A stretch of 64,000 bases of DNA from Siccibacter colletis (GTDB lineage Bacteria > Pseudomonadota > Gammaproteobacteria > Enterobacterales > Enterobacteriaceae), in NCBI RefSeq assembly GCF_000696575.1, contig NZ_JMSQ01000011.1:160895-224894 (forward strand), written 5' to 3'. A program made the position numbers and the translations under genes. Of the stretch, positions 7,752-15,829 are shown piece after piece. Numbering within the stretch: the first letter of the stretch is position 1; each line of letters begins with the position of its first letter. Below the pieces are notes generated by a model that searched no databases, was not told where the DNA came from, and saw only the letters and a list, made by a program, of their open reading frames with translations.

Positions 7752-7987
7752 TATTTTTTTCCTGAAATCAGACGAACCACTTTGGAAAAGACATAAATCC
7801 CTACAAAAATACCCACCGGCACGCCGACGAACGGCGTCAGCGCGACACTGGCAGCACCGGCTACGCCACCTCCCGTCAGTAGTGCGGCAACGGTGGCAAG
7901 TGTCAGCGCCGTGAGGCTGTCGGACACTCCGGTTTTGTTCAGAATGATGACGATGATAACAATGGCGATAATGGCAATAACGGGCAC
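7751..7987 (-). CDS. ypjK: YpjK-like small inner-membrane protein
   Basis: I place the start at GTG 7987, preceded by an AGGGAGG ribosome site 7 bases upstream, giving 78 residues (MPVIAIIAIVIIVIILNK onward). The frame also runs upstream to 8056, but that part has no ribosome site and overlaps the yfjR-like gene. Two hydrophobic segments (about residues 2-17 and 25-60, the latter Gly/Ala/Val-rich) make it a small membrane protein with a basic tail (VVRLISGKK). The stop overlaps the yfjS start. Position matches ypjK in CP4-57. Function unknown. Confidence 0.65.
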   Translation of the reverse strand: MPVIAIIAIVIIVIILNKTGVSDSLTALTLATVAALLTGGGVAGAASVALTPFVGVPVGIFVGIYVFSKVVRLISGKK

Positions 7988-8027
7988 TGGGTTCCTCCCT
8001 GTTGCCGGGTTGATAACAACGCCTGCG

Positions 8028-8729
8028 CTATTCCGGTGGGCTGTCAGCCGGAACAAACGTAAGCAGTGACTGCTGGATAAAGCGAAAATGGGGTAAGGCC
8101 TGAATGAAGACCGGGTCTTCAGTCAGACGGCACAGACAGTCATTGCGGCGAAAAGTCTCCTGCAAAGGCTGAATCAGATGGATTTCATCAAGTGTGAATA
8201 CGGCGATATGCCCTTCGTGTTCAGCCACCAGATACCAGGTCTGCTGGTGGATGAGTAACCGGCAGGGAGCCAGGCGCTCACAGCGTCGCCCCTCCGCAAT
8301 CAGCGTCACCCGCCTGCGCCCGGTAATGGCCTGAATCAGTCTCCAGAAAGACAATGCTCCTGAAGGCGAAGGAACCGGATTGGCTGGTGCTATCACGCAG
8401 GGAGACTCATCGCACATCAGCAGTGCATTCACCAGACGGCGGTCAAGGCCGGGAAAAAGCCCGGCCAGCCCGCTGCGGTGGGCAAAGATAAGCACGTCGG
8501 GCACCATCTGCATCTCACTGCCAGCAGTGCGTAAGCGGCAGTATCCGGACTGATACTCCAGGTCCAGATACATCAGTCGTTCACGAAAATCACGCCGCAA
8601 CGTGCGCATTGACACGCCAAACTCAGCCGCCAGTTTGCGCACGCTCAACGTTTCACCCGCAACCAGACGGCTGATTATCAGTGACAGCCTGACAGCCAGC
8701 CGGTCATGGCGGCGTTCTGCCTGTGTCAT
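8028..8729 (-). CDS. yfjR: YfjR-like transcriptional regulator (HTH + WYL-type C-terminus)
   Basis: A 233-residue regulator. The N-terminal part carries a DeoR/HTH-11 type helix-turn-helix ([20 protein letters not shown], about residues 27-46). The middle and C-terminal parts ([30 protein letters not shown]) have the look of a WYL ligand-sensing domain; the W-Y-L triplet is visible. WYL regulators often control defence or phage-related genes. It sits between the yfjQ-like and ypjK-like genes exactly as in CP4-57, with about 215 bp upstream before yfjQ, so it may have its own promoter. Confidence 0.82.
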   Translation of the reverse strand: MTQAERRHDRLAVRLSLIISRLVAGETLSVRKLAAEFGVSMRTLRRDFRERLMYLDLEYQSGYCRLRTAGSEMQMVPDVLIFAHRSGLAGLFPGLDRRLVNALLMCDESPCVIAPANPVPSPSGALSFWRLIQAITGRRRVTLIAEGRRCERLAPCRLLIHQQTWYLVAEHEGHIAVFTLDEIHLIQPLQETFRRNDCLCRLTEDPVFIQALPHFRFIQQSLLTFVPADSPPE

Positions 8730-8945
8730 GAGAGGTTCTCCAGAAAAGTTAACTGACTGAAAATGATGTGATTACTTTAAAGAGGGGGGCGGACAGGGTA
8801 TGGACAACGCAGAAACTATTTTTTATTTCTGCAAAAGCCAGATGTAACGGGGGTTAAAAGCTATAACCGGGGGATTGAGGCACACGAGCACATAGCGATG
8901 CGGACAGGTGGTGTCCGATATTAACAACGTGGCAACATGAAACGT

Positions 8946-9767
8946 CTACTGCAGTTGCGTGAGCAGTGTTTCTGCCATCACCCACAGCGCACGGTTAAGC
9001 TTCACGTCCCCGTCAATGCCACGTACGGCACGGGTATGCGTTCGTCCGCCTTTAGCATTACGCCCGCTGAGTCCGCCCTTAATCAGGTTTTCCTGAATCC
9101 GCTGATAGATGGTCCACAGGTCATTGCTCTCATCCTGCCAGCGGCGCGGGGAGAGAATCTGCGATTCACTGACAGGCTGGTGGTCCTCACCAAAGCGGTA
9201 CGTGAGTGCAGCTTTTGCCAGTGCCTGCTGAGCGGGAGGTGGTAATAGTAGCGATTGCATGGCATCCCGCTTTTCTTCCACCCGGTCAAAAATCCCCAGT
9301 ACCTCATACGCTCCTTCTATTACCTGGCTTACCACGTCCCCCTTGTGCGGCACCCGTACCTCGCCAAACGACTCGCCGCAGACAAGACCGTTCTGACAAA
9401 CCGCACGAAATAGTCCCGGCAGCATCTGATATGAGCTGGTTCCGTCATGGGAGTTGAGCAGGATAATTTCCGGCACCTGCTTACCGGTTATCTGCCCCTC
9501 CCGGCGCAGGCGCAACATGTGCTTTGTGTGTTCCCGACGACCTGGGTCACGAACACGGGTCTGGCAGGCAAAGAAAGGCTGAAAGCCTTCACGCTGCAGA
9601 TTTTTAAGAACAGTAATTGTTGGTATCCAGGTATAACGTGCGCTGCGTGACGCATGCTTCTCCTCGCTGAAGACACTGGGCACCACACGAAACAGCTCTT
9701 CGTGCGTTAACGGACGGTCACGACGGATAAGATTTGCTGCGCCAAAGCGCGAAGCCAGACGGGTCAT
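8946..9767 (-). CDS. yfjQ: YfjQ/YafZ-family DUF932 protein
   Basis: From the internal ATG at 9767 (MTRLASRFGAANLIRRDRPL) the product has 273 residues, the length of E. coli YfjQ as I recall it, and the sequence is readily recognised (LTHEELFRVVPSVF, FQPFFACQTRVRD, LLNSHDGTSSYQMLPG, TRAVRGIDGDVKLNRALW). The frame extends upstream to 9815, but that part is not family-like. DUF932 proteins are common on plasmids and CP4-type islands; no activity is established. It lies 90 bp after the yfjP-like GTPase gene, on the same strand. Confidence 0.9.
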   Translation of the reverse strand: MTRLASRFGAANLIRRDRPLTHEELFRVVPSVFSEEKHASRSARYTWIPTITVLKNLQREGFQPFFACQTRVRDPGRREHTKHMLRLRREGQITGKQVPEIILLNSHDGTSSYQMLPGLFRAVCQNGLVCGESFGEVRVPHKGDVVSQVIEGAYEVLGIFDRVEEKRDAMQSLLLPPPAQQALAKAALTYRFGEDHQPVSESQILSPRRWQDESNDLWTIYQRIQENLIKGGLSGRNAKGGRTHTRAVRGIDGDVKLNRALWVMAETLLTQLQ

Positions 9768-9860
9768 AAGCAGACTCCTCAAGATGGAAAATAAATACAA
9801 AAAGCCCCGCCGCAAAATCGCGGCAGGGCTCAGGAAACTACGGGTTAGAATGGTTAATGT

Positions 9861-10724
9861 TCAGAAGAAGAAATTCCAGACTGCACGGGCGACTGATACC
9901 ACGATGTTGCGCACAGACTGAATGACTGTCCGAACCGGGGCCGGTATGAGGGGCAGGGAACTTACAGTGTCCAGTACCGAGCCTACCGTTTCACCAAAAT
10001 CGTCACGGGCTTTTTTATTAACGGCATCGGTACGAAGAGGAGCACTAAGCTGTACCGCTACCGGGCTACTGGCCTCACGCGGAAGGCAACGAATCATACG
10101 CTCTGCCATCACCCGCAGTCCCCATTGCAGACGAACCGACACCGCACAGATCGGATTTACTGGTTGGAACAACTCATGCAGCAAGCAGATTTTGCGACTG
10201 ATGTTCTGCTTTTGCTCCCTGGAGAGCTTACCACCGCCGCTGGTGGGTTCAGCCTTATCCGACTGACTGATAACAAACAGCACCTTATGTCGGTAAGCCT
10301 CTCCAATTACCTGATGGTAAAATTGCTCATCTACCCCCAGCGCCCGATCATCGCCCTTAATCAACCACAGCACCAGGTCCAGTTGGGGAAGTTGTTTACG
10401 GTAAAGGGCAGCATATTCGGTATCACGTGCGCCGCTTTCGCCAACACCGGGCAGGTCCACGATGGTCATATAGCGCTTTCCCATCTGCAGGCGAAAGCGC
10501 ATGGGTTCGCGTGTGCAGGCGGCCACGTCGCTGACCGGTGAAACGTCCCCGGCAAACAGCGCATTGCACAGACTGCTCTTGCCCGCGCCGGTTTTCCCCA
10601 TAATGCCTATTACAGGCTCGTAGTGGGTTAACTGATTTATCTGCTGCAGAATGCGTTCAGAGACCCACTGGGGCAGGCTGGAAAGCGGTTGCTGCAGGGA
10701 CTGCAGACCTTCAGAATGTCTCAT
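9861..10724 (-). CDS. yfjP: YfjP-like 50S-binding-type GTPase
   Basis: A 287-residue P-loop GTPase of the Era/HflX-like group. G1 is GKTGAGKSS, G3 is DLPG, and the G4 position reads SQSDKAEP rather than the canonical NKxD, so specificity may be relaxed. The C-terminal 40 residues (VRTVIQSVRNIVVSVARAVWNFFF) form an amphipathic or membrane-associating helix. The ATG at 10724 (MRHSEGLQ) gives the length of the E. coli YfjP protein; the longer reading to 10763 overlaps a hairpin. It is divergent from the CBASS operon with about 400 bp between them. It is the first gene of the yfjP-yfjT block. Confidence 0.88.
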   Translation of the reverse strand: MRHSEGLQSLQQPLSSLPQWVSERILQQINQLTHYEPVIGIMGKTGAGKSSLCNALFAGDVSPVSDVAACTREPMRFRLQMGKRYMTIVDLPGVGESGARDTEYAALYRKQLPQLDLVLWLIKGDDRALGVDEQFYHQVIGEAYRHKVLFVISQSDKAEPTSGGGKLSREQKQNISRKICLLHELFQPVNPICAVSVRLQWGLRVMAERMIRCLPREASSPVAVQLSAPLRTDAVNKKARDDFGETVGSVLDTVSSLPLIPAPVRTVIQSVRNIVVSVARAVWNFFF

Positions 10725-11132
10725 ATATGTTCCTCGAAAAAGAATGCAAAACGGCAGAGCCAAATGGTTCTGCCGTTAAGGGGGTAGGTTCAACTATATG
10801 ATATATATCTGAAATTTATTATAATACTGAAGTCCCTCTTGGCGAGATGTGAACATTATATCTGTATTAAATCCGCCACTAACATACGAACAGCGTTCTT
10901 GCTGAGCGTGGGTGAAAAGCGAACATTTTAAGCCATCTGGTTTGGCTCTCCCTCAAAGAGTTTTGTCTCCACAATTGCCGAAGTAGTTCACTTTCATGTA
11001 CATGCTTATGGCTACAACCTTATGCCTATGCCTCTGTAAATCAGAAAAAGATTAATTTTTTTTGAATGTAACTTGAAAACAAGCGAAGCGGCCCCAGATT
11101 AAATTGTGTTCACAACAAATGCGGGGTTTTTT
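10725..11132. promoter_or_regulatory. Divergent region between yfjP and the CBASS operon
   Basis: These 408 AT-rich bases hold no gene. On the yfjP side is a 12-bp hairpin with a 4-base loop (10750-10777). TATAAT occurs within 10801-10860. On the CBASS side the 12-base palindrome TTGTG-TT-CACAA is at 11104-11115, about 17 bp before the CD-NTase ATG. No regulator gene of the CapW or CapH type accompanies the operon, so this region is where any control signal should lie. Confidence 0.5.
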
Positions 11133-12203
11133 ATGAGTCTTCAGAATAAATTCTTCAAGTTTCATGATGCCATACTGTTAGGCATAAAGGACGTGGCCTA
11201 CAATACTGCCCGTCTTAAGGACGATAGTATCCTCAAGGAGATCAAGGCTCGCTTCAAAGAGGATGGGTTTCCAGTCATCGATGATTTCATTCAGGGCTCG
11301 ATGGCAACCGATACGGGGATCCGTGAGAAGGGTCAAGATTTTGATATCGATCGCGCAATAGTTATTGAAGCGTCACTTGCGCCAGAAAATCCAATCACCC
11401 CCAAAAAGGCGGTCCTGGAAGTACTTGAAGACCGTGGATTTAAGAATGCAAAAATCAAAAAACCTTGCGTTACGGCTGATTACAAAACTGAAGATCTTCA
11501 TATTGATATTCCTATATACCGCCGATATGAAAATGGACAGTACGAACTCGCGGTAGGTAAAGCACATTCTGATGAAGAAAATCGTCAATGGTCTCCTTCA
11601 GCTCCGCGTGAGCTGATTGATTGGGTGACTGCCTACGATGATAGTGCTGTGTATGCATCAAAAAAACACGATCAGTATCGCCGCATCGTTCGATATCTCA
11701 AACGATGGAGAAATTTCACTTTTAGTGAAAATGTTCGCCGCAAAATTTATTCGATTGGCATCACTGTGATGGTTAAAGAATCATTGGTCGCTTCAATCAA
11801 TGATGAAGGTTTCCCTGATGACCTGTCAGCCTTACGCGCAACTATTCATCATATTTTGAATGATGGGGGTTATTTCAGCTTAATAGAGGCTGAAAAATAC
11901 AAAGTTAAAGTAGATATCCCTGTAAGTCACACAAGGGATATTTTTGATAACAGTAGCATCACAACCGGCACTCAATTCCGTAATCAACTTGCCGCTCTGT
12001 TAAAAACTCTCGACAAGGTTGCGGATGAAGATAGCGAATCTAAGCAGTGTGAATTGCTTAGAAAGGTTTTTGGCGAAGATTTCCCTGAGCATGCTTCGAC
12101 ATCTACTGCATCGGCAGTGTCTACTGCATCCGTAGCGGCAAGTGCTGGTGCCAATACAGTCTATGCTTCCTCAGGAGCTGTAGGGACATCACAAGGCGCA
12201 TGA
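11133..12203 (+). CDS. CBASS CD-NTase (cyclic oligonucleotide synthase)
   Basis: A 356-residue cGAS/DncV-like nucleotidyltransferase, the phage-sensing synthase of a CBASS system. The polymerase-beta signature is complete: FIQGSMATDT with Gly55-Ser56, the metal-binding Asp71-x-Asp73 in DFDIDRAIV, and the third Asp at 125 in DLHIDIPIY. The C-terminal 35 or so residues are a low-complexity Ser/Thr/Ala/Val tail ending TSQGA, suited to conjugation by Cap2. ATG 11133 follows a GGGG element; a GTG at 11106 would add nine residues. Its stop overlaps the Cap2 start (ATGA). The CD-NTase clade, and so the signal made, cannot be settled by eye; a cyclic trinucleotide is plausible because the effector carries SAVED. 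Confidence 0.93.
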   Translation: MSLQNKFFKFHDAILLGIKDVAYNTARLKDDSILKEIKARFKEDGFPVIDDFIQGSMATDTGIREKGQDFDIDRAIVIEASLAPENPITPKKAVLEVLEDRGFKNAKIKKPCVTADYKTEDLHIDIPIYRRYENGQYELAVGKAHSDEENRQWSPSAPRELIDWVTAYDDSAVYASKKHDQYRRIVRYLKRWRNFTFSENVRRKIYSIGITVMVKESLVASINDEGFPDDLSALRATIHHILNDGGYFSLIEAEKYKVKVDIPVSHTRDIFDNSSITTGTQFRNQLAALLKTLDKVADEDSESKQCELLRKVFGEDFPEHASTSTASAVSTASVAASAGANTVYASSGAVGTSQGA

Positions 12204-13936
12204 ACTATTCAGCTATCACGGATTACTTAGCCAAACGCGGATACAAGGTATCCGCGTACCCTGCTGAAACTGACCAGATTGAATTTTTCAGAATTGAACT
12301 GGAGATAGGGGATTTTCCGGTCACGTTAATCCATTACCCTGTCAAAGAAATTACCGGTTTGCCCATATTTCTCCTTGTAAACCCTTCAGCTTTGCCTAGA
12401 TTGGCACATACGACAGTCTATGAAGAGATCGGCTTTGCTACTATATGTGTAAATGTTCCTGATGCGGTTTCAGTTAACTACGAGTGCCCTGAACTGGCGT
12501 TTGAGGAGTCACTTAAACGACATATTACATTACTTACACGTGCCTTAACGGACCGAGATTGGAATACCCAGGAACTGCTGAGAGAGTTTGAAGCGGGATG
12601 GGGAAGTATCATTGAGCCGGAAACAATACCATTTCTTTGCTTATCAGATGAGGGGGAGGCTGAGTCTCTTTCTGTTTTTAAGCCTCGTAAAAACGCCAAA
12701 GCTGGACTTAATACATATTTTTTAGGCTATAGAGAAGGTTGGAATCCTGATGCCCTCTTTTCGCCTTTGAGCCAGATCTTGAAAGAGCGCGAAGAAACTA
12801 AAGGAAATGGATTTGTCATACCACTAAAAGCAACTATGCCCGCCCCTTGGCAGAAGGAAGAATTGGCTCAATGGTATTTAGAATTACTACAAAATTTGCC
12901 ACAGGATTTATTTACCATGCTGACACAACGCTTCGGTCAGCAACGAGCTCGCGAATTTTGGCTTATTTTTAATGCCCAAACCCCTTCTGGAAAAACATGG
13001 TTTGGGATCCATTTTGCGTTAAAAAATGCAGTTCAAGGTAAAAAGCATCTTCCCTTTAAAGCAAGCCACATTGAGGAGTGGGTTCTAAAAGCCCTACCTG
13101 TTTTAACATTCAATAAAGAGCGATTGATGCCTAGAAGCGGGGCTAACCAGTCCTTGCTGGGCAAGAAAGTCATGCTTGTAGGCTGCGGATCAGTTGGAGG
13201 AGAAGTTGCAGATAAGCTGGCTGCATCCGGTGTTGGTCACATCCATTTGTGTGATCCTGATTCACTATCGCTCAACAATCTTTATCGGCATATACTGCCT
13301 CCAGCATTTGTGTCATGCCCAAAAACAGTCGCGTTATGGTTAAATCTAAACAGTAAATATCCTTGGTTAGAGATTACAGGCGACATGACAAAGCTACTTG
13401 CTCTAAGAGATCGCAAGACTCTTTCTACATTCGACCTTATCATTATCGCGATAGGGTCCCCCACACAAGAACGCATGTTTCATGATTATCTGATTAAAGA
13501 AAAAATCAAAGTTCCCGTCATCAATACATGGGTTGAAGGCTATGGAGTTGGAGGGCATGCTGTTCTTGATATACCAGGAACACCAGGCTGCTTGCGATGT
13601 GCATACGTTGATTCCGACAATTTTTCTCGTGGGCTATCATCTAATCTTAATTTTCTTGCTACAAACCAAGATTTAACAAGAAATCATGCAGGATGTGGAG
13701 ACGCCTTTCTTCCTTACTCCTATACATCATCAACTCTGACTGCACTTATTACAGTGGACCTGGCTGTAAAATATCTCAGTCATAGAGTAAACGTCTCATC
13801 GAGAGTTAGTTGGAAGGGCAGCTCAGAAGATGCGATTGAGTATGGTTTTGTACTGAGCGAAAGGTATCACGCGTTCAATCGCTCATTGGAAATATTACCT
13901 TTGTACAATCCTGAATGTGATATATGCAATGGATAA
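12200..13936 (+). CDS. cap2: CBASS Cap2, E2-E1 ubiquitin-conjugation-like fusion
   Basis: A 578-residue protein. The N-terminal part (about 1-150) is E2-like, with Cys83 (FATICVNVP) and Cys96 as catalytic-cysteine candidates. The C-terminal part is an E1/ThiF adenylation domain: VGCGSVGGEVADKLAASG near residue 326, the LCDPDSLSLNNLYRH segment that contacts ATP, the likely catalytic Cys499 in NHAGCGDAF, and zinc-type CxxC pairs at about 464/467 and 573/576. In characterised type II CBASS, Cap2 attaches the CD-NTase C-terminus to target proteins, priming signal synthesis. It overlaps the upstream gene by 4 bases and the downstream one by 8, so the operon is translationally coupled. Confidence 0.92.
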   Translation: MNYSAITDYLAKRGYKVSAYPAETDQIEFFRIELEIGDFPVTLIHYPVKEITGLPIFLLVNPSALPRLAHTTVYEEIGFATICVNVPDAVSVNYECPELAFEESLKRHITLLTRALTDRDWNTQELLREFEAGWGSIIEPETIPFLCLSDEGEAESLSVFKPRKNAKAGLNTYFLGYREGWNPDALFSPLSQILKEREETKGNGFVIPLKATMPAPWQKEELAQWYLELLQNLPQDLFTMLTQRFGQQRAREFWLIFNAQTPSGKTWFGIHFALKNAVQGKKHLPFKASHIEEWVLKALPVLTFNKERLMPRSGANQSLLGKKVMLVGCGSVGGEVADKLAASGVGHIHLCDPDSLSLNNLYRHILPPAFVSCPKTVALWLNLNSKYPWLEITGDMTKLLALRDRKTLSTFDLIIIAIGSPTQERMFHDYLIKEKIKVPVINTWVEGYGVGGHAVLDIPGTPGCLRCAYVDSDNFSRGLSSNLNFLATNQDLTRNHAGCGDAFLPYSYTSSTLTALITVDLAVKYLSHRVNVSSRVSWKGSSEDAIEYGFVLSERYHAFNRSLEILPLYNPECDICNG

Positions 13937-14399
13937 TTCAGAACATCTCAAAATAAACACAGAAAATTTTAGCATCAATATTTTAAAAAATGTTAATGAT
14001 ATTTGGTTTGAATATCGACAAATAAATACAAATATGCCAGAAGCTTTTGGTGTACTGATTGGCAGTAAAGACCTTGTAACAGAACATTATAAAATCGTTA
14101 ATGTGACAGTCCCACAACAGGGGGATCGCTGCTCAAGAATGAGTTTTACTCTAATGGATCCCGCACACCAACGTATAGTTGATAGCCATTATCGCGATTC
14201 CGGGGGGGAATTAGTTTATCGCGGTACATGGCATACGCATCCCGAAGATATTCCTTGTGCTTCAAATGTTGATATTAGAGACTGGAAGAAATGTAAAGAA
14301 AGAAATCAAGACAAGCAACTTTTCTTTATAATCATTGGTACAGAGAAAAAGGCTCTTTATTATTTTGTAGGTGAAAATCTACTACGGCATGAATTTTGA
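13929..14399 (+). CDS. cap3: CBASS Cap3, JAB/JAMM-type deconjugating protease
   Basis: A 156-residue metalloprotease of the JAB/MPN+ family. The zinc motif is intact: Glu38 in MPEAFGVLIG, His102-x-His104 in TWHTHPED, and Asp115 in SNVDIRDW. In type II CBASS, Cap3 removes CD-NTase from conjugates made by Cap2 and so opposes activation. ATG 13929 lies inside the end of cap2 (8-base overlap); a GTG at 13917 in the same frame is an alternative that adds four residues. Three bases separate its stop from the effector start. Confidence 0.9.
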   Translation: MDNSEHLKINTENFSINILKNVNDIWFEYRQINTNMPEAFGVLIGSKDLVTEHYKIVNVTVPQQGDRCSRMSFTLMDPAHQRIVDSHYRDSGGELVYRGTWHTHPEDIPCASNVDIRDWKKCKERNQDKQLFFIIIGTEKKALYYFVGENLLRHEF

Positions 14400-14402
14400 G
14401 GG

Positions 14403-15476
14403 ATGATTATGAATAAAGCAATTATTTTATATATACTGAAATTAATTTTCAGACCTAAGGATATACTCACTCGTATTGGATTCGGCCTGTTCAGTGGAGG
14501 GGTAGCGGCCTCAGCCGGTGGGTGGGGCCTGAACTTAGTTTTTTCAGGGCAAATGATTAAAAAATATGTAAATATTTTTGATGGCATCTCCATTAGCTAT
14601 CAAAAATGTTCTGAAGCGGTTCTATACATTGGGATCTTTGCATCCATTTTAGGGCTGTTAGTGCTGATGTATTGCATCTTCTTGGCGGTTCGTGATGTCC
14701 AAAAACGTGATATTGCTTTTATTCGTGCATATGGGTTTGAAAATATTGACCCACATGCAGCAGAAAAAATGCTTTCATCCAGAGAAAAAGTCAAAACTCT
14801 CCCCGTAGATTTAAAAGCAATTGATTCTAGGGCTAAAAGTAAAGTAATTGAAGAATCTACATTTATCAGAAGGATGATAAAGGATAGAATACAACACTCT
14901 GAAGCCACTGTCGCCTATGTTGCAGCTCTAGGGAGTATTCCTTATTTGTATATGATTGGTAGCTCAATGCGTGATGGGCACTTGCCTTTAAGACTATCCG
15001 ATTTTGATCGTAATAAAAATTGCTTCCACCTTCTTGATGCCCCTCCAACCGGTTCCAAATTAATTAGGAAATTTGGTAGAGAGATAACAGAAAATAGTTC
15101 TATTGTTAGCTCGAATGTTAACAACCAAATAGGGCTAGCTATTTCATTTACGATGAATATACAGCCATCGGACCTTCCCGTAGACCTTAGCGATCATACG
15201 CTACATATCCAGCTTGATACAGGATTCAGGTTTGATAACCTTCCTTCTGAGGAAGAGCAAGAAAACATCACTAAAGAAGTAAGTTTTATAATATCAGAAT
15301 TGAATAAAAAAGCTGATGAAGTACATCTATTTATCTCGGCTCAGGCATCTTTTGTTGTTCGTCTTGGCTCTCTTTACCAGGAGGGGTTACACGGTGTAAT
15401 CTATGTCTGGCATTGGAACTCTATAAAAAATGAATATGAATGGAGCTTGAAAGTTTCAGGTAAAGAGTTGAGCTGA
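14403..15476 (+). CDS. CBASS effector: two transmembrane helices + SAVED domain (Cap14-like)
   Basis: A 357-residue effector. Two hydrophobic spans (about residues 25-48, rich in Gly/Ala, and 72-96, LYIGIFASILGLLVLMYCIF) anchor it in the inner membrane. After a charged linker, the C-terminal 200 residues resemble the SAVED cyclic-nucleotide sensor, best seen in the late segment EVHLFISAQASFVVRLGSLY followed by a GVIYVWHW strand. 2TM-SAVED effectors (named Cap14 in the CBASS literature, as I recall) oligomerise on ligand binding and disrupt the membrane, causing abortive infection. The start is ATG 14403, or 14409 two codons on. It is last in the operon and followed by a terminator at 15605. 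Confidence 0.87.
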   Translation: MIMNKAIILYILKLIFRPKDILTRIGFGLFSGGVAASAGGWGLNLVFSGQMIKKYVNIFDGISISYQKCSEAVLYIGIFASILGLLVLMYCIFLAVRDVQKRDIAFIRAYGFENIDPHAAEKMLSSREKVKTLPVDLKAIDSRAKSKVIEESTFIRRMIKDRIQHSEATVAYVAALGSIPYLYMIGSSMRDGHLPLRLSDFDRNKNCFHLLDAPPTGSKLIRKFGREITENSSIVSSNVNNQIGLAISFTMNIQPSDLPVDLSDHTLHIQLDTGFRFDNLPSEEEQENITKEVSFIISELNKKADEVHLFISAQASFVVRLGSLYQEGLHGVIYVWHWNSIKNEYEWSLKVSGKELS

Positions 15477-15597
15477 AATATGGTAAAAGCCATCGAGCCT
15501 ATGCAGGTAATACTGTTGAACTGCTTGGTGTGTTGGAGCTATTAGCTGACAGTTTGCTAAAAAACAATTTCGAAAATATTAGATTAAAAATTTCATG
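15464..15597 (+). pseudogene. Possible 3' remnant of an unidentified gene
   Basis: In the frame beginning near 15464 the sequence reads ...YGKSHRAYAGNTVELLGVLE followed by LLADSLLKNNFENIRLKIS and a stop at 15595-15597. The run is short but looks coding-like in composition and helical periodicity, has no start codon of its own, and begins inside the end of the effector gene. It could be the tail of an earlier cargo gene replaced when the CBASS operon arrived, or chance. Not recognised. Confidence 0.22.
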
Positions 15598-15604
15598 ATT
15601 ATAT

Positions 15605-15640
15605 TAACCGGCGCATATTCCGAAGAAGGCCGGTTATTTT
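15605..15640 (+). terminator. Intrinsic terminator after the CBASS operon
   Basis: Perfect 8-bp stem TAACCGGC (15605-15612) with GCCGGTTA (15629-15636), then TTTT. It closes the plus-strand CBASS transcript before the minus-strand yfjJ-like gene. Confidence 0.7.
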
Positions 15641-15829
15641 ATCAATTTAAATGTGTTTCTAGGAAATTAGGCTTACATTAATATTAGCGAGTTTGTTATC
15701 AATCATGATTGTTTACCCTACCTGTAATAACAGTAAATGACAATTTAGAGGTGCAACTTTCCGAGCATATGATTATCTACCAGGCTGTAATGCTCAAGGT
15801 AATCCATAAGAAAGGATGCTGTTTAAATA

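Noticed and set aside
10787..10795. GGTTCAACT matching the tmRNA T-arm, a possible distal att site
   Set aside because: Only 9 bases match and the flanks do not resemble the ssrA 3' end.
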